Shown: positions 53,128 through 61,730 of the stretch, in pieces
Layout of the letters: the number at the start of each line of letters is the position of its first letter
How positions within the stretch are numbered: position 1 is the stretch's first letter
Assembly: GCA_030532125.1 (NCBI GenBank)
Contig: JAUNLU010000001.1
Location: forward strand, 425,960 to 489,959
Direction of reading: 5' to 3'
DNA: 64,000 bases
Source of the DNA: Trueperella sp.
GTDB lineage: Bacteria; Actinomycetota; Actinomycetes; Actinomycetales; Actinomycetaceae
Position numbers and translations under genes: made by a program
The notes under the pieces: model-generated
Told to the model about the DNA's origin: nothing
What the model saw: only the letters and a program-made list of their open reading frames with translations
Database searches by the model: none

Positions 53128-54800
53128 ACTGGGACTTCCTAGTAGCCTTGCCGGTTGCCCTGCCAATTTTAGGGGCCGGACTGTCGCTCGCTTTCGCCTC
53201 AGTGCGCCGCTTGCAGGGCATACTCTCCGCCGCAGTGCTGACCATGGTGCTGGTAGTAGCCGGGGCGTTGGTAGTGATGTCGATGAGCGGCCCAGTAGTG
53301 CTCGACCTGGGATCGTGGGCAGCGCCAGTGGGGATCGCCCTGGTAGCCGATCGACTATCGGCAATTATGCTGCTCACCTCAGTTACGGTCACACTGCTAG
53401 TGCTGCTCTATTCACTGGCTCAAGGCGCAGCCGACGGCACCGATGCCGCACCAATCGCCGTCTATCACCCGGCTTTCTTGCTGCTCTCCGCAGGAGTCTC
53501 CAACGCATTCCTCTCCGGCGATCTATTCAATATCTATGTGGGATTTGAGCTGCTGTTGACGGCGTCATTCGTGCTGATCACCCTGGGTGGTACCCGCGAT
53601 CGGATGCGGTCCGGCACGGTCTATATTGTGGTGTCGCTGCTGTCCTCAATGGTGTTTTTGGTGGGGATCGCACTTGCGTATGCTGCTACCGGCACGATTA
53701 ACCTGGCGCAATTGGCGCTTAGGCTCCCGGAAATAGACCCCGGTGTGCGGCTGGCAATACAGTCGCTACTGCTGGTCGGATTTGGCATCAAAGCGGCGAT
53801 ATTCCCGCTTTCTGCTTGGCTGCCTGACTCTTATCCCACCGCGCCCGCGCCGGTCACCGCCGTCTTCGCTGGCTTACTGACCAAAGTTGGGGTTTACACC
53901 ATCATCCGCACCCAAGTACTGTTATTCCCCAATAATCGGTTGGATGTAATAATCGGTGCCTTTGCCGCGGCCACAATGCTGATTGGCATTCTGGGGGCGG
54001 TAGCGCAGCAAGACATCAAACGGCTGCTGTCCTTCACACTGGTATCCCATATTGGCTACATGGTTTGGGGTATCTCGCTCTCCTCCGTCAATGGCCTGGG
54101 GTCTACTATCTATTACGCAGTGCACCACATCACCGTACAAACCGCGCTATTCCTGGTGGTGGGGCTGGTGGAGCGCCGCGGCGGCACTACTTCCCTGGTG
54201 CGGCTCGGTTCGATTGCAAAATTAGCTCCGCTGCTGGCGGCACTGTATTTGATTCCCGCGCTCAACTTGGCTGGTATTCCGCCGGGATCGGGCTTCTTCG
54301 GCAAGGTGGGGTTAATCCAAGCTTCGGCGCATCGCGGCACTTGGATGGATTGGCTACTGATAGCAGCGGGGCTAGTAACTTCCATCCTCACGCTCTATGC
54401 GGTGACTCGCGCCTGGAATATGGCATTCTGGCAAGCTGCCCCCGAACCGCTCCCTGACCAGAGTATCCCGACCGGAATGGTGGCATCGGCCGCTACCTTG
54501 GTGGCGGTTTCGCTCGGCATCTCGTTCTGGGCCGGGCCAATAAACCAGTACACCAGAGATGCAGCCGCGGAGCTCCAAGCCCGCAGCCCTTATATCGTGG
54601 CAGTATTACCGGAAGACGGCCGCGGCACTGGCATTAGCCCGCAGATCCGCCCTGACCAGCAACTGCCGGAAATAAAAGACCGGGATTCGCTAGTTCCCGA
54701 TTCGCCGCAGCCGGATGCTGACCTGACCATACTGAATAATGGCACCCAGAGTGACCAACCCACCCGCAATGACGGCGCGGAGGTGACCCGCAATGAGTAA
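53124..54800 (+). CDS. mrpD: Mrp antiporter subunit D
   Basis: The 558-residue NuoN/NuoM-like subunit has about fourteen TM helices. It contains the conserved glutamate in LFNIYVGFELLLTASFVLIT, the lysine in GFGIKAAIFPLSAWLPDSYP and TAPAPVTAVFAGLLTKVGVY. Its ATG overlaps the mrpC stop (ATGA). The last 60 residues are hydrophilic and not conserved. Confidence 0.95.
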   Translation: MNWDFLVALPVALPILGAGLSLAFASVRRLQGILSAAVLTMVLVVAGALVVMSMSGPVVLDLGSWAAPVGIALVADRLSAIMLLTSVTVTLLVLLYSLAQGAADGTDAAPIAVYHPAFLLLSAGVSNAFLSGDLFNIYVGFELLLTASFVLITLGGTRDRMRSGTVYIVVSLLSSMVFLVGIALAYAATGTINLAQLALRLPEIDPGVRLAIQSLLLVGFGIKAAIFPLSAWLPDSYPTAPAPVTAVFAGLLTKVGVYTIIRTQVLLFPNNRLDVIIGAFAAATMLIGILGAVAQQDIKRLLSFTLVSHIGYMVWGISLSSVNGLGSTIYYAVHHITVQTALFLVVGLVERRGGTTSLVRLGSIAKLAPLLAALYLIPALNLAGIPPGSGFFGKVGLIQASAHRGTWMDWLLIAAGLVTSILTLYAVTRAWNMAFWQAAPEPLPDQSIPTGMVASAATLVAVSLGISFWAGPINQYTRDAAAELQARSPYIVAVLPEDGRGTGISPQIRPDQQLPEIKDRDSLVPDSPQPDADLTILNNGTQSDQPTRNDGAEVTRNE

Positions 54801-55539
54801 ATCTTCGCGCGCGATCCGCATCGCCACCCAGCGCCCTGGCCGCTTCCCGCACGCCTCTATTGGCTTGATCCTGTGGCTGACCCTGGTGTGGGTGATGCTG
54901 TGGGGCAGCTTCACTGCTGCCAACCTACTGGCCGGGCTACTGGTTGCCCTGATATTAACCACGCTTGCGCCTTTCCCGGCCTTGCCGTTTGACGGGCGGT
55001 TCCGGCCCGGTGCCGTGCTATACCTGGTGGTTCGGTTCTTGTGGGATATCGTCTACTCGTCTTTTCAGCAAGGCTGGTTCATTTTGAGTGGGCGCCAGCC
55101 CCAAGGCACGATTATCCGCATCCATCTGCGCTCTCATTCTGATGCTTACCTATCAATGGTTGCCGGGATGACCGCGCTAGTTCCCGGATCGGTGGCGGTA
55201 GATGCCCACCGGATAACGGGGACTATCTACGTCCACGTATTTGACACCGATCTAGCCGGTGGCATCCCCGGTATTCACCGCACTGTGCTAGAACTCGAAG
55301 AACGAGTGTTGCGTGCTTTCGCTTCGCATGACGAATTGGTAGACGCCGGTTATGTGCCGGGGGCTTGGTCCAGCGCCGGGCGGCTCCCCACCCCATATGC
55401 TCCAGCTACGGGCGAGCCACTAGGGCAACTCGCTGACCCACGGGCCGAGGTGCGGCGTGCCGCCCAAGCCCGGCGTCATGAGGAAGCCCAACGAATTGCC
55501 GGCAACGTACTGCCTGGAGAGCAGGAGGAAACCTCATGA
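54793..55539 (+). CDS. mrpE: Mrp antiporter subunit E
   Basis: This 248-residue protein has the MrpE opening (two helices, LILWLTLVWVMLWGSFTAAN), FLWDIVYSSFQQGWFIL and the conserved soluble part LVPGSVAVDAHRITGTIYVH. It overlaps mrpD by eight bases. At 248 residues it exceeds the usual about 160-170 because of a charged C-terminal extension. Confidence 0.92.
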   Translation: MSKSSRAIRIATQRPGRFPHASIGLILWLTLVWVMLWGSFTAANLLAGLLVALILTTLAPFPALPFDGRFRPGAVLYLVVRFLWDIVYSSFQQGWFILSGRQPQGTIIRIHLRSHSDAYLSMVAGMTALVPGSVAVDAHRITGTIYVHVFDTDLAGGIPGIHRTVLELEERVLRAFASHDELVDAGYVPGAWSSAGRLPTPYAPATGEPLGQLADPRAEVRRAAQARRHEEAQRIAGNVLPGEQEETS

Positions 55540-55907
55540 TGCTCATCATCTTCCGCATCTGTGGCATTTTGCTGTTCATCTCCGCTTTTCTGGTGATATT
55601 GCGGATCCTAAAAGGGCCGTCCTCACTAGACCGCATGGTGGGGGTAGATTTCATGACCTCGATTCTGGTCGGGGCATTCTCGCTGCTGGCGGCCATCACC
55701 CGGCGGGCCGATCTAGTGCCGGTACTGGTAGTGCTGTCAGTAGTCGGTTTCGTGGGTTCCACTGCGATGGCCAGGTTTATTACCCCACTAGATCGGGAAT
55801 CACGCCGCAAAATTTCCCCGGCGTCTGCCGAAGAACCCCCAGTTCCGGAAGCTGCGCGCGCCGCAGCACACAGCCCAATTGACGACGCAGGAGGGAAAAA
55901 CCGGTGA
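55536..55907 (+). CDS. mrpF: Mrp antiporter subunit F
   Basis: A 123-residue three-helix protein with the MrpF motif LRILKGPSSLDRMVGVDFMT. It overlaps mrpE by four bases. The hydrophilic tail after residue 90 is longer than usual. Confidence 0.92.
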   Translation: MMLIIFRICGILLFISAFLVILRILKGPSSLDRMVGVDFMTSILVGAFSLLAAITRRADLVPVLVVLSVVGFVGSTAMARFITPLDRESRRKISPASAEEPPVPEAARAAAHSPIDDAGGKNR

Positions 55908-56263
55908 ACTGGACCCTATTAGCAGACGTGCTGGGCACTATCGCCATCTGCATCGGCGCAGTATTTACTCTGATTGCGGCTATCGGCATGCTGCGCTACC
56001 AAGATCTGCTATCACGCCAACACGTAGCTACTAAACCGCAAGTTTTCTCCCTGCTGTGCTACTTCTTGGGCGTGGCGCTGCTGGTGCGCGAATCTTCGAT
56101 GACGTGGACGCTGCTGTTGGTTATTGCGTTCCAACTGATTACTGCCCCGATCTCGGCACATATGATTTCCCGCACCGGATACCGCACCGGCCGATTCAAC
56201 CGCAGCGAACTATTAGTTGACGAGCTGGGTGAAGATGTTGTGTCGGGGGATAACTCAGCTTAG
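55904..56263 (+). CDS. mrpG: Mrp antiporter subunit G
   Basis: A 119-residue three-helix subunit with the MrpG signature GTIAICIGAVFTLIAAIGML and RYQDLLSRQHVATKPQVFSL. GTG start, with a GTGA overlap with mrpF. It is the last subunit of the operon; no clear terminator follows. Confidence 0.93.
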   Translation: MNWTLLADVLGTIAICIGAVFTLIAAIGMLRYQDLLSRQHVATKPQVFSLLCYFLGVALLVRESSMTWTLLLVIAFQLITAPISAHMISRTGYRTGRFNRSELLVDELGEDVVSGDNSA

Positions 56264-56340
56264 GGTGAAGTGCTAGCCACTGGATTAGATAGCGGCGATA
56301 ATTGGTAGCGGACGCAAATGTCTAGGTAGATAGAGGAAAA

Positions 56341-56583
56341 ATGAACATCGGATGGAAACTGATGACGATGGGCGTTTCCGCCCTCGGTGGAGTCGCGGCT
56401 AAACGGGTAACCGAGCTGATCTGGGATAAGGGCTTGGGGCAAAGCGTTCCGAAAGGTGATGACTCTGATCTAGAACTCGGCGTAGCGCAGATCGCGGCGT
56501 TCGCTGCAGTTTCGGCACTTATTAGCGCCGGACTAACTGCGGTTATTGAGCAGAAAGCAGCCGGGTTTTACGGCAAAAAATAG
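56341..56583 (+). CDS. DUF4235 small membrane protein
   Basis: This 80-residue protein has two hydrophobic segments (MTMGVSALGGVAAKRVTELI and IAAFAAVSALISAGLTAVIE) separated by a polar loop (DDSDLELG). The layout is that of DUF4235, a family typical of actinobacteria with no known function. GAGGAAAA precedes the ATG. It lies 77 bases after mrpG and could share its transcript. Confidence 0.88.
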   Translation: MNIGWKLMTMGVSALGGVAAKRVTELIWDKGLGQSVPKGDDSDLELGVAQIAAFAAVSALISAGLTAVIEQKAAGFYGKK

Positions 56584-56657
56584 CAACTGCGAAAATCGCG
56601 GTAGGGGTCTAGCGGGCGACTCGGTTAGTGCAGATCGAGTTTGGGTGCGTTAGACTC

Positions 56658-56752
56658 CTAACTGACAGGGGAGCGCGCAAGCGCTGAGAGTGCGAAACTT
56701 TGGTTGCAGACCCTTAAACCTGATCCGGATAATGCCGGCGGAGGAAGTCGAT
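56658..56752 (+). promoter_or_regulatory. TPP riboswitch (thi-box)
   Basis: The conserved elements are all present in order: CAGGGGAGCGC, GCTGAGAGTGC, GCAGACCC and the thi-box core CCTGATCCGGATAATGCCGG, then CGGAGGAAGTCG. It lies 60 bases upstream of thiB and senses thiamine pyrophosphate. Confidence 0.96.
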
Positions 56753-56782
56753 GCTCTCTCCTTACCAAGTAATTTGGTATGC

Positions 56783-56803
56783 CCTCCTTAACTAAACAGG
56801 AGG
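56783..56803 (+). promoter_or_regulatory. Hairpin hiding the thiB ribosome site
   Basis: CCTCCT (56783-56788) can pair with the thiB ribosome site AGGAGG (56798-56803). The same CCTCC can instead pair with GGAGG (56740-56744) at the 3' side of the aptamer. This gives a mutually exclusive translational switch. Confidence 0.7.
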
Positions 56804-56810
56804 CAAAATA

Positions 56811-57824
56811 ATGCGAAAACTATTGGCAATTGCGGCGGTTAGCGCCCTGGCGCTGGCGGGATGTTCCGCGGCCGACCAAAAAGCTAGTGGCGATAACACA
56901 ATTACCGTGCTGACGCACGATTCTTTCAACGTGCCAGATGAGCTGATTAAGAAGTTTGAAGGGGAAACCGGATACCAGGTCAAGACCACTGCGCCTGGTG
57001 ATGCCGGGATGGTCTTTACTCAGCTGCTACTGAACAAGGACGCACCGCAGGTAGACGTCGTCTTCGGTATCGATAACTTCTCTGCGTACACTGCCGTGGA
57101 CGAAGGCCTATTTGAGGACTACAAACCAGAGAATGACCCGGGGGCGGAATACCGCATCGGCGAACTTAGCGCCATCGACTTTGGCGACGTCTGCCTGAAT
57201 ATCGACCACAGCTACTTTGCAGAAAAGGGCATCCCGGAACCAGAAACCTACGAGGATCTGGTGAAACCGGAATACCAGAACCTGACGGTGACCACTAACC
57301 CGACGTCGTCTTCCCCCGGGCTAGCGTTCTTTGTGGGTTCCGTAGCTAAATTTGGCGACGACGGCTGGCAAGATTACTGGAAGCAGCTATTTGCCAACGG
57401 CGTGAAAGTTGACCAATCCTGGTCGGATGCGTTCTACACCGACTTCACCAAGGGTGACGGCAAAGGCGAATACCCGCTAGTTGTGTCCTATGCGTCTTCG
57501 CCGGCCTATGCTGCCGGTGAGTTCGGCACCGTATTTGGTACCTGTGTGCGGCAAGTTGAATATGCTGGCGTAATTAAAGGGGCAAAGAATCCCGACGGCG
57601 CCAAAGCCTTTATCGACTTCATGCTCTCGGACGAATTCCAGAGCATCATCCCAGAAGAGATGTACATGTACCCGGTGGCAGCAGTAGAACTGCCAGCGGA
57701 ATGGACCCAGTACGCCAAACTGGCGGACGACCCGATCGTTCCAGACGCCGAGAAGATCGCGAAAAACCGCGAATCGCTGTTGAAAGAATGGACGGCACTT
57801 TTTGAGGCACGCGTAGGTGCGTAA
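56811..57824 (+). CDS. thiB: Thiamine ABC transporter substrate-binding lipoprotein
   Basis: The 337-residue protein has a lipoprotein signal (AVSALALAGC, lipid-anchored C18) and the type 2 periplasmic-binding fold. TVLTHDSFNVPDELIKKFE, VDVVFGIDNFSAYTAVDEGL and NPTSSSPGLAFFV are typical of ThiB/TbpA, which binds thiamine and its phosphates. AGGAGG precedes the ATG and is controlled by the upstream TPP riboswitch, which proves the link to thiamine. Confidence 0.96.
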   Translation: MRKLLAIAAVSALALAGCSAADQKASGDNTITVLTHDSFNVPDELIKKFEGETGYQVKTTAPGDAGMVFTQLLLNKDAPQVDVVFGIDNFSAYTAVDEGLFEDYKPENDPGAEYRIGELSAIDFGDVCLNIDHSYFAEKGIPEPETYEDLVKPEYQNLTVTTNPTSSSPGLAFFVGSVAKFGDDGWQDYWKQLFANGVKVDQSWSDAFYTDFTKGDGKGEYPLVVSYASSPAYAAGEFGTVFGTCVRQVEYAGVIKGAKNPDGAKAFIDFMLSDEFQSIIPEEMYMYPVAAVELPAEWTQYAKLADDPIVPDAEKIAKNRESLLKEWTALFEARVGA

Positions 57825-59445
57825 CCGCCTCCACCTCAGCATTGCCCTCGCCGCGCTCATACCTGCGAGTTTCTTAATACTCTTCTTTGTATGGCCGGTG
57901 GGGGCAATGTTGTGGCGCGGCATTAGCGATCCCGCTGGTGGGCTGCTAGAAGTGCTGACTTTGCCGCGCACCTGGAATATCACCCGGCAAACCATTGGCA
58001 TGGCGGTTGCGGCCACCGCTGGTTCGCTGCTGCTAGGGATCCCCGGCGCATTCGCGCTCTATCGGTTGCGATTCCCTGGGCGCAATATTCTGCGCGCCAT
58101 TGCCACTATGCCGTTTGTGCTGCCCACGGTAGTAACCGGGGTGGCATTCCGTGCTCTGCTCGACGCTAAAGGTTCGTTGGGATTCTTAGGGCTAGACCAA
58201 ACCGTGACCGCAGTAGTTATCGCCATGGTGTTCTTTAACTACGGCGTGGTAGTGCGTACGGTCGGCAATCTCTGGGCCAGCTTAGATCCGCAAGATGAAG
58301 CCGCCCGCACCTTAGGCGCCACCCCATTCCAGGCGTTCTACACCGTCACTCTTCCGCAGCTTGGTCCCGGTATTGCTGCAGCTGGTGGGCTAGTATTCCT
58401 GTTCTGTTCTACCTCTTTCGGGCTAGTGCAGACCCTGGGGCGCCCCGGCTACGGCACCCTGGAATCAGAAATCTATGTGCAGACGACGGCGTACTTAGAT
58501 TTAGCTACTGCCGCCGGACTATCGGCGATCCAGTTCGCAATCGTGATTGCGGCACTGCTGGTCTCCAATCTGCTTTCCAAGCGGACCGATGCTACGTTAC
58601 GGGTGCGAGATAACGTATCGCGCCCCGCCCGCCGGCGCGACCTGCCAATTATTACTGGCACGGTTGCGGTGATTGCAGTGCTGATTTTGGCGCCACTGAG
58701 TGCGCTAGTGTTAGGGTCGCTGCGCGCCGGCGGCGAATGGTCACTGCATAACTATCAGGTGCTGGCCCGCACTGGCGCCGGCTTTTCCGGGGGCACCTCG
58801 GTGCTACAAGCCTTAGAACATTCGTTGCGGATCGCCCTCGATGCGGCCGTGGTGTCAGTAATAGTCGGCGTGCTGGTAGCACTGCTACTTTCCCGGCGGC
58901 CGCAGACGGCGCGCTGGATACGAGCACAGCAGCTCTTAGACGGCTTCGTATTGCTCCCGCTCGGGGTATCTGCAGTTACGGTCGGCTTCGGTTTCTTAAT
59001 CACTTGGGGGCGGCTCCCGAATTTCAATGCTGCACTGCTGGTGCCCCTGGCGCAGGCCGTGGTGGCACTGCCGCTGGTAGTGCGTTCTCTGGTGCCGGTA
59101 TTGCGCGCAATTGACCCGCGCATGCGGGAAGCTGCGGCGACCCTGGGCGCCAGCCCAGCACGCATACTAGCTACTATTGATCTACCGCTATTGGTACGCG
59201 GCTTGGGCTTAGCTTTCGGTTTTGCCTTTGCTATCTCTATCGGAGAATTTGGCGCCACCTCATTCCTAGCGAGCCCGGATTATCAAACTCTCCCGGTGCT
59301 AATTGGGAAACTCCTGGGCCGCCCCGGAGTAGATAACTATGGAATGGCACTAGCTGGCGGAGTAATTTTGGCGTTGCTTTCCGGCGGCGTGATGACTCTG
59401 GCTGATCTGCTGCGCCCACGGAGCGTAACGAAAGGTATTTCATGA
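57817..59445 (+). CDS. thiP: Thiamine ABC transporter permease
   Basis: A 542-residue permease with about twelve TM helices and two inner-membrane-component domains, each with an EAA loop (DEAARTLGATPFQAFYTVTL and MREAAATLGASPARILATID). The internally duplicated form is typical of ThiP and iron-type permeases. GTG start at 57817 overlaps thiB by eight bases. Confidence 0.95.
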   Translation: MRNRLHLSIALAALIPASFLILFFVWPVGAMLWRGISDPAGGLLEVLTLPRTWNITRQTIGMAVAATAGSLLLGIPGAFALYRLRFPGRNILRAIATMPFVLPTVVTGVAFRALLDAKGSLGFLGLDQTVTAVVIAMVFFNYGVVVRTVGNLWASLDPQDEAARTLGATPFQAFYTVTLPQLGPGIAAAGGLVFLFCSTSFGLVQTLGRPGYGTLESEIYVQTTAYLDLATAAGLSAIQFAIVIAALLVSNLLSKRTDATLRVRDNVSRPARRRDLPIITGTVAVIAVLILAPLSALVLGSLRAGGEWSLHNYQVLARTGAGFSGGTSVLQALEHSLRIALDAAVVSVIVGVLVALLLSRRPQTARWIRAQQLLDGFVLLPLGVSAVTVGFGFLITWGRLPNFNAALLVPLAQAVVALPLVVRSLVPVLRAIDPRMREAAATLGASPARILATIDLPLLVRGLGLAFGFAFAISIGEFGATSFLASPDYQTLPVLIGKLLGRPGVDNYGMALAGGVILALLSGGVMTLADLLRPRSVTKGIS

Positions 59446-60227
59446 GCACTGCCAATATCACTAACTTTGCCGATGGCACCCCCGCACCGGCTGCGCTGCG
59501 CGTAGTTGGCGTGAACGTCGTCTACCCGGGGGATCCTGAGGTCCATGCAGTAAAAAATGCCTCATTCGAGTTGGCGCCCGGGGAAATTTTGGTGCTACTT
59601 GGCGCCTCCGGTTCCGGGAAATCCTCGCTATTGCGCGCGATTGCCGGCCTGGAGCCGGTGCGCGGCGGCAGCATCTATTTAGCGGGCAAAGAGGTAACCG
59701 AGCTGCCGGTGCATAACCGCAATACCGGTATGGTGTTCCAAGATGGTCAGCTGTTCCCACACCGCAATGTGGGGCGCAATATCGCCTACGGGTTAGAAAT
59801 CAAGCACCTACCCAAAGCAGAACGCCAGCGTATCGTACGCGAAATGTTAGAACTGGTGGACCTAGCTGGCTACGAAGACCGGCAAATCAATACGCTCTCC
59901 GGTGGCCAAGCCCAGCGGGTAGCGCTAGCACGAACTCTGGCAGCCCACCCCCAACTCATCCTTTTGGACGAACCACTATCTGCTTTGGACCGAGCCCTGC
60001 GCGAGCGCTTGGCTCACCAGTTGCGGGAGATAGTGAAAAAAGTACACACTACCGCCGTCTACGTCACTCATGATCAAGGCGAGGCAGCCACTGTGGCAGA
60101 TAAAATCGCGGTGTTGGTCGACGGCGAAATCGCCCAACTGGCCGCGCCGGCAGAGTTGCGCGCCCACCCGGCAACGCCAGCAGTTGCTGACCTGCTCGGC
60201 GTGCCATTCAATGGCGCATCATTGTAG
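59442..60227 (+). CDS. thiQ: Thiamine ABC transporter ATP-binding protein
   Basis: A 261-residue ATPase with Walker A LLGASGSGKSSLLRAIAGLE, Q-loop VFQDGQLFPH, signature LSGGQAQRVALART, Walker B LILLDEPLSALDR and H-loop VYVTHDQGEA. An N-terminal extension of about 25 residues precedes the domain. It overlaps thiP by four bases (ATGA), and its 3' end overlaps the convergent DUF4921 gene by nine bases. Confidence 0.94.
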   Translation: MSTANITNFADGTPAPAALRVVGVNVVYPGDPEVHAVKNASFELAPGEILVLLGASGSGKSSLLRAIAGLEPVRGGSIYLAGKEVTELPVHNRNTGMVFQDGQLFPHRNVGRNIAYGLEIKHLPKAERQRIVREMLELVDLAGYEDRQINTLSGGQAQRVALARTLAAHPQLILLDEPLSALDRALRERLAHQLREIVKKVHTTAVYVTHDQGEAATVADKIAVLVDGEIAQLAAPAELRAHPATPAVADLLGVPFNGASL

Positions 60228-61544
60228 TGCCGGGTTGTACTTCAGCGAATTAACTTTGCAAGAGCACTCCGAGGCGATCGAGATTTCGCGCGAAATTTTT
60301 CCTTCAGCGCGCAGCTCCAGCAGCCGCGGTGCCACCCGATCGCGCAACTCCCACGGCGAAATAGTATTCACGTAGATTTTGCTGCCACCTTCAAAACCGG
60401 CCAACGTAGAAACCCGCCACTTGAGCAGTACTCGCCACGGCATATTCACATCGGCGTCGATTGGCTTGCAATACCACTCCTCATTGCATGGAATATAGGG
60501 GCCGGTGGCGGCATGCATCGCGTGGATCAAATCTGACATATCCCGCTGTTCTTCTTTAGAGTGTTCCCACGGCTGGCACTTAGCCGACCGCGACCACACC
60601 TCTAGCGTGGGGTAGCGGTGACCGACGCCGGCAATCGCCACTGCATTCTTATTCTCGGCCACCACCAAGTTCTGGTATCCGGCATAGTCCACTGCGGCTT
60701 CGTTGTACAGATTCGGGTTTTGCCGCAGCTTTTCCACTTCCAGCCGACCAGTCACTGAGCGCTGATCGATAGCTACTAGCTGTTTATGCAGGTGATCTAG
60801 GGAGGCGCCAGAGGGCTTCAACCAGTTTTGGAATACCTGCACATATTTGGCATACCGGTTTTGCTGGTAAATATCGTGCATGGCGTCGATAGTGAGCCGC
60901 ATATACCATTCGTGTTCTTTTTCGGTGAGCGTGCCGGAAGAAGCTAGCTGGGAATTATTGCTGGCATCGTCCACAAAATGGCGGCGTGCCAAAATCAAAT
61001 CATGGCTCCCACCGAAAAACGAGCGCGCAGTGTCTAGCTTCGTCGTCTCCGGGATGCGCTCATATTCTTCGTTAGTTAGATTCTTGAACCGCTCGCGCAC
61101 AATCCCCATCACATGGGAGCGCCCCGCTGGATCAGACAGGTAGGCGTCCATCCGCGAGCGCATTGCCGGGGAGAGATCATAACCGTAGTTCTTCTCCCAG
61201 TAATTGAACGAGACAATCTCAAACAGATTGGGGATGCGGCGGAATTCCCACGGCTCCGCCAGTGCATCCACCGGGGTGCCCCGCAAAATCTGCGCGCCAT
61301 TTTCGGTGCGCACAATCCGCGATTTTTCCGGTGGAGTCTCTAACACTCGCTGGCTACAAAAAGTGCAGTAGCTATCCCGTTCGCCCTCAGCCAGCGGAAT
61401 CGGGGTGGGGTTCTTAATCTCCAGCGGGCGATCGGCGCGGCCCGGAACCGTCCAAACTTCAGTGCCAGAAAACGGGTTCAGCTGTTTGATCGTACCGTCT
61501 GCCATCGTCGTCAGCGGCGGCGGAAACGAGTGTGATATCGGCAT
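60219..61544 (-). CDS. DUF4921 protein, GalT/HIT-like
   Basis: The 441-residue protein carries a zinc-like CTFCSQRV near residue 40 and SGASLDHLHKQLVAI near residue 255, which matches the place of the HPHGQ active site in galactose-1-phosphate uridylyltransferase but reads HLHKQ. A further IASECSC lies near the C-terminus. The family is DUF4921, common in Actinomycetales; a nucleotidyltransferase or phosphorylase role is inferred. ATG at 61544 is chosen because TGGAG precedes it; a longer frame starting at 61598 adds a non-conserved leader. Confidence 0.85.
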   Translation of the reverse strand: MPISHSFPPPLTTMADGTIKQLNPFSGTEVWTVPGRADRPLEIKNPTPIPLAEGERDSYCTFCSQRVLETPPEKSRIVRTENGAQILRGTPVDALAEPWEFRRIPNLFEIVSFNYWEKNYGYDLSPAMRSRMDAYLSDPAGRSHVMGIVRERFKNLTNEEYERIPETTKLDTARSFFGGSHDLILARRHFVDDASNNSQLASSGTLTEKEHEWYMRLTIDAMHDIYQQNRYAKYVQVFQNWLKPSGASLDHLHKQLVAIDQRSVTGRLEVEKLRQNPNLYNEAAVDYAGYQNLVVAENKNAVAIAGVGHRYPTLEVWSRSAKCQPWEHSKEEQRDMSDLIHAMHAATGPYIPCNEEWYCKPIDADVNMPWRVLLKWRVSTLAGFEGGSKIYVNTISPWELRDRVAPRLLELRAEGKISREISIASECSCKVNSLKYNPALQ

Positions 61545-61730
61545 AACTCCAGCCTCATTACGAGAGTATCCAAGTGGCACGCTGCCACTCCGCACCAAAT
61601 TCTAACTCATTGCGGTGTACGCCACATAGGTAGATCGGCATGCTGCTGCGCCGACCTCACAGCCGAATAGGTGAGCAGATGAACTATCCTCTCCGCGCTT
61701 ATTGACCGGTAACTGCGCGATACTTGGCAT

